DNA of 64,000 nucleotides from Microbispora sp. NBC_01189 (GCF_036010665.1 NZ_CP108581.1:4259501-4323500); one strand, 5' to 3'. Counted from the first letter of the stretch, positions 49,756-58,049 are shown. Program-made: numbers and translations. The notes: generated by a model from the letters alone, not told the origin.

Positions 49756-50019
49756 GGGTTTGTCCACGCCCTCCAGGGCCCGCGCCCCCGCCCGGTGCAC
49801 CCGCAGGTCGAGCGTGGTCCGCAGCGGCTCCCCGGGTTTCGCCCCGCCCTCGGCGAGGGTGACGACCTTCGGACCCGTCCGCGTGTCGACGAGGTCGGCC
49901 CGTGCGGAGGCCGTGCCGTCCAGGCGGGAGCCGTACTGCTCGCGCAGCGCCTCCACGAGCTGTTGCACGGAGCCGGGAGTGTCCGGCGTGTCGATGCGGG
50001 TGCCGTCCGCGGCGGTCAT
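49741..50019 (-). pseudogene. internal fragment of a penicillin-binding transpeptidase gene
   Basis: On the minus strand a frame of about 93 codons reads AADGTRIDTPDTPGSVQQLV, KVVTLAEGGAKPGEPLRTTL, DLRVHRAGARALEGVDKPAS and LVA. The GxPLRTTLDxRVxxAxxxAL-x-KPAxLVA pattern is the segment just before the transpeptidase domain of class B penicillin-binding proteins. Both ends stop abruptly, at the HTH fragment on one side and at the LysR fragment on the other. No transpeptidase motifs remain. Confidence 0.7.
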
Positions 50020-50743
50020 CAGGCGGCTGGAGGAGGAGCTGGGCATGCGCCTGTTCGAGCGGTCGAGCCGCCGGGTCGCGCTGACCGAGGCGGGCCGGCT
50101 GCTGGTGCCCGAGGCCCGCGAGATCGTCGCCAGGGTGGAGCGGATGCGCGACCTCATGGCCGACCTGGCGCGCGGCGACGCGGCGGTCGTGCGCGCGGGC
50201 GTGCCCGCCGACCTGGGCGCCCCCGTGCTCGCCGCGCTCATCGCGGGGTTCCGCGACCTCCGCCCCGACGTACGGCTGGCGCCGGTCGAGATGGGCACGG
50301 CCGCGCAGGTCGCCGCGTTGCTGGAGGGCAGGCTCGACGTCGGGCTGCTGCGGCATCCGGTCGCCGCGGACGGGCTCGCCTACGGGCCCGTGCTCGTCCG
50401 GCACCCGGGCGTCCTGCTGGCCGAGGACGACGAGCTGACCGCCTGGGCGACCGTGCACCTCGGCGACCTCGCCGGGCGGGAACTGGTCCTGTTCCCCCGG
50501 GACGCCGAGCCCGGCCTGTACGACGACACGCTGGCCTCCTGCCGCCGCGGCGGCTTCGTGCCCACCGCGATCACCTGCACCGACCGCGCGGAGTTCGCCC
50601 TCGGCCTGGTCCTGTCCGGCACCGCCGTCGCGTTCGGCGCCCCCGCCGAGATGCCGGGGGTGGTGTGGCGGCCCCTCGCGGGCACGCCCCTCGCCTGGCG
50701 CTGCCTCCCGGCCTGGCGGGCCGAGCCGGGGCCGTACGTGCAA
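50012..50743 (+). pseudogene. LysR regulator lacking its N-terminus
   Basis: The sequence starts inside the LysR helix-turn-helix (RRLEEELGMRLFERSSRRVA, then LTEAGRLLVPEAREIVARVE) and continues through most of the substrate-binding domain (ALLEGRLDVGLLRHPVAADG, GLVLSGTAVAFGAPAEMPGV). The first 35-40 residues with the first DNA-binding helices are missing. It happens to be in frame with the HTH fragment upstream, so a hybrid protein could be made, but it would contain antisense-coded nonsense in the middle. Its C-terminus runs into the serine hydrolase. Confidence 0.78.
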
Positions 50744-50763
50744 GACTTCACGCCGGGGAGCCG

Positions 50764-51534
50764 GTGGTGCTCGCGTCGGTCTTCAAGCTGCCCCTGCTGC
50801 TGGAACTGCACCGCCAGGCCGAGCGCGGGCTGCTCGACCTCGCCGGGCTCGTCCGCGTGCCGGCGGAGGGCCGTACGAGTGGAGGCACCGGGCTGGCGGC
50901 GATGCTGGACGACGCCACGCTGTCGCTGCGCGACCTGGCGTACCTGATGATGACGGTGAGCGACAACGCGGCGGCCGACGTGCTGCTGGCCCGGGTGGGC
51001 CGGGAGGCGGTCAACGCGCTGCTCGACGGCCTCGGGCTCGCGGAGACGCGGGTGGTGCACGACTGCCGCGACATGCTCACCAGCCTGTGGGAGGACGCGG
51101 GCGCGGCGGACCAGTCCGACGTGACGCAGGCGTGCGCCGATCCCGAGGTGGTGGCGCGGCTGTGCGCGCTCGACCCGGGGCGGAGCAACCGGAGCACGCC
51201 CCGCGAGATGACCCGGCTGCTGGCCATGATCTGGCGGGACGAGGCGGCGGGCGCGGCCTCCTGCGCGGCGATCCGCCGCCTCATGGCCCTGCAGGTGTGG
51301 CCGCACCGGCTGGCCTCGGGCTTCCCGTTCGACGACGTCGCGGTGAGCGGCAAGACGGGCACGCTGCCCACGCTCCGCAACGAGGTCGGGGTGGTCGAGT
51401 ATCCCGACGGCGGGCGCTACGCCGTGGCGGTCTTCACCCGGTCGCTCAGCACGGCGCAGAACCAGCCGCGGGCCGACGCCGCGATCGGGGCCGCCGCCCG
51501 CGTCGCGATCGACCAGCTCAGAACCCACATATGA
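50764..51534 (+). CDS. serine hydrolase (class A beta-lactamase-like), N-terminally truncated
   Basis: The domain keeps all three active-site elements: SVFK (Ser-x-x-Lys), SDN in LMMTVSDNAAADVLLARV, and KTG in VSGKTGTLPTLRN. The preceding beta-strand and start are lost: the first in-frame start is GTG 50764, which leaves only four residues before the catalytic Ser. Family members have about 25-30 more residues. GGGGAG just upstream could still drive translation, giving 256 residues of doubtful stability. It probably was a LysR-controlled beta-lactamase-like enzyme, and may now be a pseudogene. Confidence 0.65.
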   Translation: MVLASVFKLPLLLELHRQAERGLLDLAGLVRVPAEGRTSGGTGLAAMLDDATLSLRDLAYLMMTVSDNAAADVLLARVGREAVNALLDGLGLAETRVVHDCRDMLTSLWEDAGAADQSDVTQACADPEVVARLCALDPGRSNRSTPREMTRLLAMIWRDEAAGAASCAAIRRLMALQVWPHRLASGFPFDDVAVSGKTGTLPTLRNEVGVVEYPDGGRYAVAVFTRSLSTAQNQPRADAAIGAAARVAIDQLRTHI

Positions 51535-51596
51535 CAGGGGCGTTCTGTGTGGGCCGCGAGGGTGACACGTGGCCCGGGCATGGCGAAGATGGGGGG

Positions 51597-53510
51597 ATGG
51601 TCGAGGAAGGCGCTCTGCTCTGGGAACCCACGCCCGACGTCGTGCGTGCCGCCCGGATCACCCGATACATGGAACGGCTGGGCCACACCGGAGAGTACGA
51701 GGACGTGTGGAAGTGGTCGGTCGAGTCTCCGGCCGACTTCTGGACGTCGATATGGGACTACTTCGGCGTGATCGGCACGCGTGGCGACGGGCCCGTCATC
51801 CAGGGAACGATGCCGGACGCCGAATGGTTCGTCGGCTCGGCCCTCAACTACGCCGAGAACGCGCTGCGCGGCCACCCCGGCCGTACGGCGGTGGTCTTCC
51901 GCGACGAGTCGGGCAGCCGCTGGCAGTACTCGCTCGGCGAGATCCGCGAGGAGGTCGCCCGGGTCCGGGCGGGGCTGGTGCGGCTCGGCGTCGGACGCGG
52001 CGACCGGGTCGCGGCCTATGTCCCGAACATCCCCGAGGCGCTCATCGCCTTCCTCGCCACCGCCTCGCTCGGGGCGATCTGGTCCTCCTGCTCGCCCGAC
52101 TTCGGCGCGCCCAGCGTGACCGACCGGTTCGCCCAGATCGAGCCGAAGGTGCTGATCGCGGTGGACGGCTACCGCTACGGCGGCAAGGCGTACGACCGGT
52201 CGGAGGTGGTGCGGGAGATCGCCGGGAAGCTGCCGGGGCTGCGGGCGACCGTCTGGATCCCCCGGCTCGGCGCGGGAGCGCCCGACGGCGCGCCGAGCTG
52301 GGACGACCTGCGCGCCGAGTCCGCGCCGCTGGAGTTCGAGCGGGTGCCGTTCGGCCATCCGCTGTGGGTGCTCTACTCCTCGGGCACCACCGGCCTGCCC
52401 AAGCCGATCGTCCACGGCCACGGCGGGATCGTCCTGGAGCATCTCAAGTCGCTGTCCTTCCATCAGGACCTCGGCGAGGGGGACGTGTTCTTCTGGTACA
52501 CCACCACCGGCTGGATGATGTGGAACTACCTCATCGGCGGCCTGCTGGCGGGCGCCACCGTCCTGCTGTACGACGGCAGCGCGGCCCATCCCGGCACCGA
52601 GGCCCTGTGGCGGCTCGCCGCCGAGGAGGGCGTGACCTACTTCGGCACGGGCGCGCCGTACATCGTGGCGTCGATGAAGGCCGGGCTGAGGCCGGAGGGC
52701 CTCGACCGGCTGCGCGGCATCGGCTCGACCGGCTCGCCGCTGCCGCCGGAGGGGTTCGCCTGGGTCTACTCCGAGGTCGGGCCCGGCGTGCAACTCGGTT
52801 CGTTCTCCGGCGGCACCGACGTGTGCACCGGGTTCGTCGGGCCGGTGCCGCTGCTGCCGATCAGGGCCGGCGTCATCCCGTGCCGCTGCCTCGGCGCGTC
52901 CGTTGAGTCGTTCGACGCCTCCGGCGCCTCGATCGTCGGCGAGGTGGGCGAACTCGTCATCACCCGGCCCATGCCGTCCATGCCGGTCATGTTCTGGAAC
53001 GACCCCTCCGGCGACCGGTACCGGGAGTCGTACTTCGCCGACTATCCGGGCGTCTGGCGGCACGGCGACTGGATCAAGATCCTCCCCGACGGCGGCTGCG
53101 TCATCTACGGCCGGTCCGACTCCACCCTGAACCGCGGCGGGGTGCGCATGGGCACCAGCGAGTTCTACCGGGTCGTGGAGCGCTTCGAGGAGATCGCCGA
53201 CAGCCTGGTCATCGACACCGGGCAACTCGGCCAGGAGGGCAGGCTTCTGCTCTACGTCACGCTCGCCGACGGCGCGGCCCTGTCCGACGACCTGGTCTCC
53301 CGGCTGCGTACGGCCCTGCGCACCGAGCTGTCGCCCCGGCACGTGCCCGACGAGATCCACGAGGTCCCCGGCATCCCCCGCACGCTGTCGGGCAAGAAGC
53401 TGGAGGTCCCCGTACGGAAGATCCTGCTCGGCACGCCGGTTGACCGGGCCGCCAACACCGACGCCATGGCCAACCCCGAGGTCCTCTCCCACTTCGCGCC
53501 GGACCACTGA
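51597..53510 (+). CDS. acetoacetyl-CoA synthetase (acetoacetate-CoA ligase)
   Basis: A 637-residue ATP-dependent acyl-CoA ligase from ATG 51597. The ACS-type N-terminal part is present (ENALRGHPGRTAVVFRDESG), with the AMP-binding loop LYSSGTTGLPKPIVHGHGG, GWMMWNYLIGGLLAGATVLL, the A5-like YSEVGPGVQLGSFSGGTDVC and the C-terminal NRGGVRMGTSEFYRVVERFE and LSGKKLEVPVRKILLG with the catalytic Lys. The length and GG-TD-C variant fit acetoacetate rather than acetate as substrate. It would activate acetoacetate for polyester, ketone-body or isoprenoid use. Confidence 0.9.
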   Translation: MVEEGALLWEPTPDVVRAARITRYMERLGHTGEYEDVWKWSVESPADFWTSIWDYFGVIGTRGDGPVIQGTMPDAEWFVGSALNYAENALRGHPGRTAVVFRDESGSRWQYSLGEIREEVARVRAGLVRLGVGRGDRVAAYVPNIPEALIAFLATASLGAIWSSCSPDFGAPSVTDRFAQIEPKVLIAVDGYRYGGKAYDRSEVVREIAGKLPGLRATVWIPRLGAGAPDGAPSWDDLRAESAPLEFERVPFGHPLWVLYSSGTTGLPKPIVHGHGGIVLEHLKSLSFHQDLGEGDVFFWYTTTGWMMWNYLIGGLLAGATVLLYDGSAAHPGTEALWRLAAEEGVTYFGTGAPYIVASMKAGLRPEGLDRLRGIGSTGSPLPPEGFAWVYSEVGPGVQLGSFSGGTDVCTGFVGPVPLLPIRAGVIPCRCLGASVESFDASGASIVGEVGELVITRPMPSMPVMFWNDPSGDRYRESYFADYPGVWRHGDWIKILPDGGCVIYGRSDSTLNRGGVRMGTSEFYRVVERFEEIADSLVIDTGQLGQEGRLLLYVTLADGAALSDDLVSRLRTALRTELSPRHVPDEIHEVPGIPRTLSGKKLEVPVRKILLGTPVDRAANTDAMANPEVLSHFAPDH

Positions 53511-53530
53511 GATCGCCATCTGTATAAGTA

Positions 53531-53570
53531 CACTTCTAAGAAGTCCACTTATAAGAAGCGCACTTATACT
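53531..53570 (+). repeat. 15-bp AT-rich palindromic repeats with embedded -10 element
   Basis: Units starting CACTT recur at 53531, 53546 and 53561: CACTTCTAAGAAGTC, CACTTATAAGAAGCG and CACTTATACT. The first holds the palindrome ACTTCTAAGAAGT, the second CTTATAAG. TATAAGTAC at 53523 is a further inverted half-unit. TATACT at 53565 fits a -10 box, so the repeats overlap the promoter of the ATPase gene starting at 53581. They are strikingly AT-rich for this genome and look like multiple operator sites. Confidence 0.65.
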
Positions 53571-53580
53571 GGGAGGGGTC

Positions 53581-55023
53581 ATGAAGCCCGCCCACATCTT
53601 CGACCGCGATCGCGAATGGGCCGCCCTCAGGGCCTTCGCCGAGTCGCCGAGCCCGGAGATGCGGCTGGCGGTGGTGAGCGGCCGCCGCCGCCAGGGCAAG
53701 ACGTTCCTCCTGCAGGCGCTCGCCGACGTGTACGGCGGCTTCTACTTCGTGGCGGTCGAGTCCACGTCGGCCGACGCACTCCGGCAGTTCGGCACGGCCG
53801 TCGCGGCCTACCTGGGGGTGCCGGGCACGCTGGCGTTCGCCAACTGGGACGAGGCGATCGTCCACCTGCTGGACCACTGCGGTGACCGGCTGATCGTCCT
53901 CGACGAGTTTCCGTACTTGACGAAGGCCGATCCCTCGATCCCCTCGATCCTGCAGCGGGAGATCGACGGGCGGGGCGCCCATCGGGCTGCCGGCAGCCGG
54001 GTGCGGCTGGTGCTCGCCGGGTCCGCGATGTCGGTGATGGGGAGGCTCCTCGCCGGGCAGGCGCCGCTGCGTGGGCGGGCCTCGCTCGACCTGGTGGTGC
54101 AGCCCTTCGACCATCGTCTCGCCCGGCGGTTCTGGGGGATCGAGGACACCCGGCTGGCGCTCCAGGTGAACGCCATCGTGGGCGGGACGCCGGCGTACCG
54201 GACCGGCTTCGTCGACCACGAGGCGCCGGGCGACGACCTCGACGACTGGGTGGTCAGACGGGTGCTCGACCCCGCGGTGCCGCTCTTCCGCGAGGCCCGA
54301 TATCTGCTGACCAACGAGATGGAGATCCGCGACGAGGCGCTTTACCACGCCGTGCTCGGCGCGATCGCGGCCGGGAACAACACGCGGGGCGGCATCGCCG
54401 GGCACATGGAGCGCAAGGCGACCGACATCGCCCATCCGCTCGCCGTCCTGGAGGACTGCCGGCTCATCCGCAGGGAGATCGACCCCATCCGCAAGCGCTC
54501 GCTCTATCGCGTCGCCGAGCCGCTCGTCACGTTCTACGAGTCGATCATGCGGCCGGCCTGGAGCCTGCTGGAGCGGGGATGGGCCGACCGGGTGTGGCGG
54601 GGCGCCGGGGCCAGGTTCGCGGCGCAGGTGGTGGGCCCGCACTTCGAGCATGTGTGCCGGGAGTTCGCGCTCGCCCACGACTGGAACGGCGGGTACGCGA
54701 CTGAGGTCGCCGCGGGGATCGCCCCCGGCGGCGGCAGGGGGCAGAACATCGAGGTCGACGTGATCGCCCTCGCGCCGCAGGACGACCACCCGCGCCGGCT
54801 CCTGTCGGTCGGCGAGGCGAAGTGGTCGCAGACCATGAACGCCGGTCACCTGAAGCGCCTGGAGCAGGCCAGAGATCAGCTGCACACGCGGGGGCTCGAC
54901 ACCCGTGACACGGTGCTCGCCCTCTACAGCGGCGCCGGGTTCGACCCCGCGCTCACCGAGGCCGCCGCCCGCGACCCCCGCGTCCTCCTCGTCGATCTCC
55001 CCCTGCTGTACGGCGCCCCGTGA
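53581..55023 (+). CDS. AAA ATPase with DUF234/PD-(D/E)XK-like C-terminal domain
   Basis: A 480-residue protein from ATG 53581 (GGGAGGGG upstream). Residues 1-210 form an archaeal-type ATPase: Walker A VSGRRRQGKTFLLQAL, Walker B LIVLDEFPYLTKAD and sensor LVLAGSAMSVMGRLL. A winged-helix part lies around residues 255-320. The C-terminal DUF234-type domain has NIEVDVIALAPQ and LLSVGEAKWSQ, which together match the E-x-D and E-x-K spacing of PD-(D/E)XK nucleases. Role unknown; such genes are patchily distributed and sometimes act in stress or defence. The repeats in front suggest tight control. Confidence 0.85.
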   Translation: MKPAHIFDRDREWAALRAFAESPSPEMRLAVVSGRRRQGKTFLLQALADVYGGFYFVAVESTSADALRQFGTAVAAYLGVPGTLAFANWDEAIVHLLDHCGDRLIVLDEFPYLTKADPSIPSILQREIDGRGAHRAAGSRVRLVLAGSAMSVMGRLLAGQAPLRGRASLDLVVQPFDHRLARRFWGIEDTRLALQVNAIVGGTPAYRTGFVDHEAPGDDLDDWVVRRVLDPAVPLFREARYLLTNEMEIRDEALYHAVLGAIAAGNNTRGGIAGHMERKATDIAHPLAVLEDCRLIRREIDPIRKRSLYRVAEPLVTFYESIMRPAWSLLERGWADRVWRGAGARFAAQVVGPHFEHVCREFALAHDWNGGYATEVAAGIAPGGGRGQNIEVDVIALAPQDDHPRRLLSVGEAKWSQTMNAGHLKRLEQARDQLHTRGLDTRDTVLALYSGAGFDPALTEAAARDPRVLLVDLPLLYGAP

Positions 55024-55030
55024 GCCATTC

Positions 55031-55645
55031 TCACGACATGAGCCCGAAGTCTCGGGCGAGGTCCGCGCCGGCCTCCGGATCTCCGTCGTCGGCGATGTCG
55101 ATCAGCCCCTTCAGGGAACCTCTGCCACGCCGCAGCGCGGGCGGGTCCGGCTGTCCCTCCGCCAGGACGCGTTCGTACGCCTCCTGGAGGAGCCGGGACG
55201 CGCGGGGGCGGGCGGGGTCCGGGCGGGGGATGCCCAGGTGCGCCTCGCGCAACTCGTCCATCAGGTCCTCCCAGAGAGGCGGCCCGCCCTCCTCCAGCAA
55301 CCGTGCCCGTACGGCCAGCTCCGGTGTCGCCGGGAGGTGGCGCAGGCCCCAGGAGCCCAGCGCGACCATGATCGGGACCGTCTGGATGCCCGCCTCGGTG
55401 AGGCTGTAGGTCCCTCGGCGTCCTCGCCCCGCCTCCTCGTGGGTCAGGAGCCCCTTGGCGACGAGGGCCTTGAGGCGGCTGCTGAGGATGTTCGACGCGA
55501 TCCCCTCCATGGAGCCCGCGAGCAGGTCACGGAAGTGGCGGCGCCCACCGAAGATCATGTCGCGCAGCACGATGAGGCTCCACCTGTCTCCGAGCGCCTC
55601 CACCGACCCGTTGATCGGGCAGCCCGACCGTGGCTCGTCCCGCAT
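55031..55645 (-). CDS. HxlR family transcriptional regulator
   Basis: A 204-residue regulator. The winged helix starts GCPINGSVEALGDRWSLIVL (with the conserved Cys at residue 9 and D-R-W-S) and continues GIASNILSSRLKALVAKGLL. The C-terminal half is an added helical domain, making it longer than the usual 110-150 residues. It diverges from a reductase-like gene; the 98-bp gap carries repeated GGTTG/CAACC elements. A redox or electrophile sensor role through Cys9 is known for some family members and is only a possibility here. Confidence 0.9.
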   Translation of the reverse strand: MRDEPRSGCPINGSVEALGDRWSLIVLRDMIFGGRRHFRDLLAGSMEGIASNILSSRLKALVAKGLLTHEEAGRGRRGTYSLTEAGIQTVPIMVALGSWGLRHLPATPELAVRARLLEEGGPPLWEDLMDELREAHLGIPRPDPARPRASRLLQEAYERVLAEGQPDPPALRRGRGSLKGLIDIADDGDPEAGADLARDFGLMS

Positions 55646-55660
55646 GCCCGACCTCCGGCT

Positions 55661-55677
55661 GGTTGCGTTTTACAACC
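55661..55677. promoter_or_regulatory. candidate HxlR operator GGTTG-7-CAACC
   Basis: Perfect arms GGTTG and CAACC flank a CGTTTTA spacer within the divergent promoter gap. A second related element, GATTGCAATC followed by TGCAACC, lies at 55702-55717, so two regulator dimers could bind. Confidence 0.55.
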
Positions 55678-55743
55678 ACCTACTTTACACTCTTTCCCAG
55701 TGATTGCAATCTGCAACCACTTCTGCGGATCGGGAGATCATCC

Positions 55744-56388
55744 ATGTCGCGTGTCAGGGTGCACAACTTCGCCGTCTCCCTGGACGGCTTCGCCACCGGA
55801 AAGGGCCAGAGCCTTGAGGAGCCGTTCGGCCACGCGGGCGGGCGGCTGCACGAGTGGTTCTTCGAGACGCGGACCTTCCAGGCCATGCAGGGGAAGACCG
55901 GCGGGAGCACCGGGGTCGAGGACGCCATAGCCCGTACGTGGGACACGGGCATCGGGGCGGAGATCATGGGCCGCAACAAGTTCGGGCCGCAGCGGGGCCC
56001 GTGGGAGAACCACGACTGGAACGGCTGGTGGGGGCCGAACCCGCCGTTCCACACGCCGGTCTTCGTCCTGACCCACCATCCCCGGCCCTCCGTGGAGATG
56101 GAAGGGGGCACCACCTTCCACTTCGTGGACGCCGCCCCCGAGGAGGCGCTGCGTCAGGCCCGCGAGGCGGCGGGCGACCTCGACGTGCGCATCGGCGGCG
56201 GGCCGAGCACCGTCCGCCGGTTCCTGGCCGCCGACCTGGTCGACCACCTGCACGTCGCCGTCGTCCCGATCGTCCTGGGCCGCGGCGAACGACTGTGGGA
56301 CGGGCTGGAGGAACTCGAGAAGCGCTTCCGCATCGAGTCGGTGTCCACCCCCAGCGGCGTCACCCACATCACCTTCACCCGCCCGTGA
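55744..56388 (+). CDS. dihydrofolate reductase-fold (RibD C-terminal-like) reductase
   Basis: A 214-residue protein from ATG 55744. It shows the fold of the RibD reductase domain: VRVHNFAVSLDGFATG at the start, TGIGAEIMGRNKFGPQRGPW for NADPH and LDVRIGGGPSTVRRFLAADL, then DHLHVAVVPIVLGRGERLW. Stand-alone proteins of this type reduce unidentified small carbonyl or pteridine-like substrates. Divergent from the HxlR regulator, which probably controls it. Confidence 0.9.
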   Translation: MSRVRVHNFAVSLDGFATGKGQSLEEPFGHAGGRLHEWFFETRTFQAMQGKTGGSTGVEDAIARTWDTGIGAEIMGRNKFGPQRGPWENHDWNGWWGPNPPFHTPVFVLTHHPRPSVEMEGGTTFHFVDAAPEEALRQAREAAGDLDVRIGGGPSTVRRFLAADLVDHLHVAVVPIVLGRGERLWDGLEELEKRFRIESVSTPSGVTHITFTRP

Positions 56389-56565
56389 GCCCAGCCCGTG
56401 AGCCCAGCCGGCGAACCAGCCCGCGAACCCCGGCCCGAACTCCTGGCCCGAACTCCTGGCACGGGCGCCGGAAGGTGCGGAACGCTCCCGGCGGGGCAGG
56501 CGTTCTTGGTCCAGTACGATGCGGCGGAGGGAATCCACGAGGCTGTGGAGCGGAGGGGACCCCCG

Positions 56566-57786
56566 GTGCCACCGACGGATGTCGACCTGCTGGATCCGCG
56601 GATGTTTCGTAATGGGCCGCCGCACGACACCTTCGCCCTGCTGCGGCGCGAGGCTCCGGTGTTCCTGCACCGCCGCCCGAACCGGCCGCCGTTCTGGGTG
56701 CTGACCCGGCACGAGGACGTCGTACGGGTGTCGCGTGACTGGGCGTCGTTCTCCTCGCGGGCCAACGGAGCCCTGCTGGACGAGCAGCCGCCGCCACGCC
56801 AGGGCGCGTCCCCGCTGCTGAGCATGGACCCGCCGGAGCACACGGCGCTGCGCGGCCTGGTGGGCGAGGGTTTCACGCCGCCCGCGGCCGACCGGCTCGC
56901 CCGCAGGGCCCGGACGTTGTGCGGCATCGTCCTCGACCGGGTGAGCGAGCGCGGCGAGTGCGACTTCGTGAGCGACATCGCCGCGGAGTTCTCGCTCGCG
57001 CCCCTGGCCGAGCTGCTCGGGTTCCCCGACGCCGACGAGCGCCGCCGGGTCGCCCGCCTGGCCCGCGTGCTGAGCGACCCCCTGGAGCAACTGGTCCCGG
57101 AGGCGGCCGCAGGCGCCACCATGGAGATCTTCCGGTTCGCGGGCGAGCTGGCGTCGTCGGGAGGCGGCGGGGCCGGCGACGTCCTGCTGAAGCTGCTCGC
57201 CGGCGGACACGAGGACGGCGAGGGCCTGACGCGGCGGCAGTTCGAGCTGTTCTTCCTGCTCCTGGTCACCGCGGGCCACGTCACCACCCAGCACCTCATG
57301 TCGGGGGGCATGCTGGCGCTCCTGCAGAACCCCTGGGAGTGGCTGCGGCTCGTGGAGAACCCCGGGGTCCTGGAGACCGGCGTGGACGAGCTGATGCGGT
57401 GGGTGTCGCCCGTGATGCAGCTCCAGCGGACGGCCACCCGCGACGTGGAGATCGCCGGCCGGCCCGTCGCCCGGGACGACCGGATCGCGCTCTACTACGT
57501 CGCCGCCAACCGGGACGAGGCGGTGTTCGAGGACGCCGACCGCCTCGACCTCGGCCGCGCCCCCAATCCCCACATCGCGTTCGGCGGCGGAGGGCCCCAC
57601 AACTGCCTGGGCGAGCACATGGCGCGGCTGCTGACCCGCACGCTGTTCGAGGAGATCGCGCGGCGGATGCCCGACATCGCGCCGGTGGACCACCCCGATC
57701 ACCTCGGCTCCACCTTCCTCAACGGCGTCAGGTCGATGCCCGTACGGTTCACGCCGACGCCGGCCCTGCGCGGGCGGAGCGCCTGA
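56566..57786 (+). CDS. cytochrome P450
   Basis: A 406-residue P450 from GTG 56566 with GGAGGGG upstream. Heme ligand loop: AFGGGGPHNCLGEHMARL (Cys 355 by count, with one more Gly between Phe and Cys than the minimal pattern, as in CYP125/142-type enzymes). ExxR lies in DELMRWVSP. In the I-helix the usual acid-Thr pair (G-x-E/D-T-T) reads AGHVTTQH, with Val in place of the acid. It may use a different proton relay or act as a peroxygenase or rearranging enzyme. It converges with the carrier protein gene of the NRPS cluster and may modify its product. Confidence 0.9.
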   Translation: MPPTDVDLLDPRMFRNGPPHDTFALLRREAPVFLHRRPNRPPFWVLTRHEDVVRVSRDWASFSSRANGALLDEQPPPRQGASPLLSMDPPEHTALRGLVGEGFTPPAADRLARRARTLCGIVLDRVSERGECDFVSDIAAEFSLAPLAELLGFPDADERRRVARLARVLSDPLEQLVPEAAAGATMEIFRFAGELASSGGGGAGDVLLKLLAGGHEDGEGLTRRQFELFFLLLVTAGHVTTQHLMSGGMLALLQNPWEWLRLVENPGVLETGVDELMRWVSPVMQLQRTATRDVEIAGRPVARDDRIALYYVAANRDEAVFEDADRLDLGRAPNPHIAFGGGGPHNCLGEHMARLLTRTLFEEIARRMPDIAPVDHPDHLGSTFLNGVRSMPVRFTPTPALRGRSA

Positions 57787-57818
57787 GCCTCCGCCCGCCG
57801 CCATGTCAGGCCGCCATA

Positions 57819-58049
57819 TCAGGCCGGTGCGACGCCTTTGCCCGCGAGCAGCCGCCGTGCCGCGCCGACGCTGGTCAGGGCCTTGATCTCGGCCACCGAC
57901 AGCGACACGCGGTAGATCTCCTCGATCGCCACCACGAGCTGGATGTGCGCCTTGCTGGTCCACTCTCCGGTGCTGTGCGGCGCGGTCTCGTCCGTGATCT
58001 CGCTCGCCGGAACCTCCAGCACGGCCGCGACCAGATCTTCGAGCCTCAC
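57819..58049 (-). CDS. stand-alone acyl/peptidyl carrier protein
   Basis: A 76-residue carrier protein whose GTG 58049 overlaps the NRPS stop as GTGA, so it is translated from the same message. The core reads HSTGEWTSKAHIQLVVAIEE followed by IYRVSLSVAEIKALTSVGAA. The phosphopantetheine Ser is in W-T-S-K instead of the common D-S-L; W-T-S variants are typical of small carrier proteins that serve FkbH-like enzymes. It probably supplies the missing second carrier site of the upstream NRPS, which ends with a C domain and a FkbH-like domain. Confidence 0.82.
   Translation of the reverse strand: MRLEDLVAAVLEVPASEITDETAPHSTGEWTSKAHIQLVVAIEEIYRVSLSVAEIKALTSVGAARRLLAGKGVAPA

Noticed and set aside
49019-50947. 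A single long ORF read as one HTH-LysR fusion protein
   Set aside because: The middle part is antisense of a penicillin-binding protein, and the two flanking parts are each truncated. In-frame joining is probably accidental.
53521-53570. CRISPR array in front of the ATPase gene
   Set aside because: Units are 15 bp with no unique spacers and no cas genes are present; operator repeats explain the pattern better.
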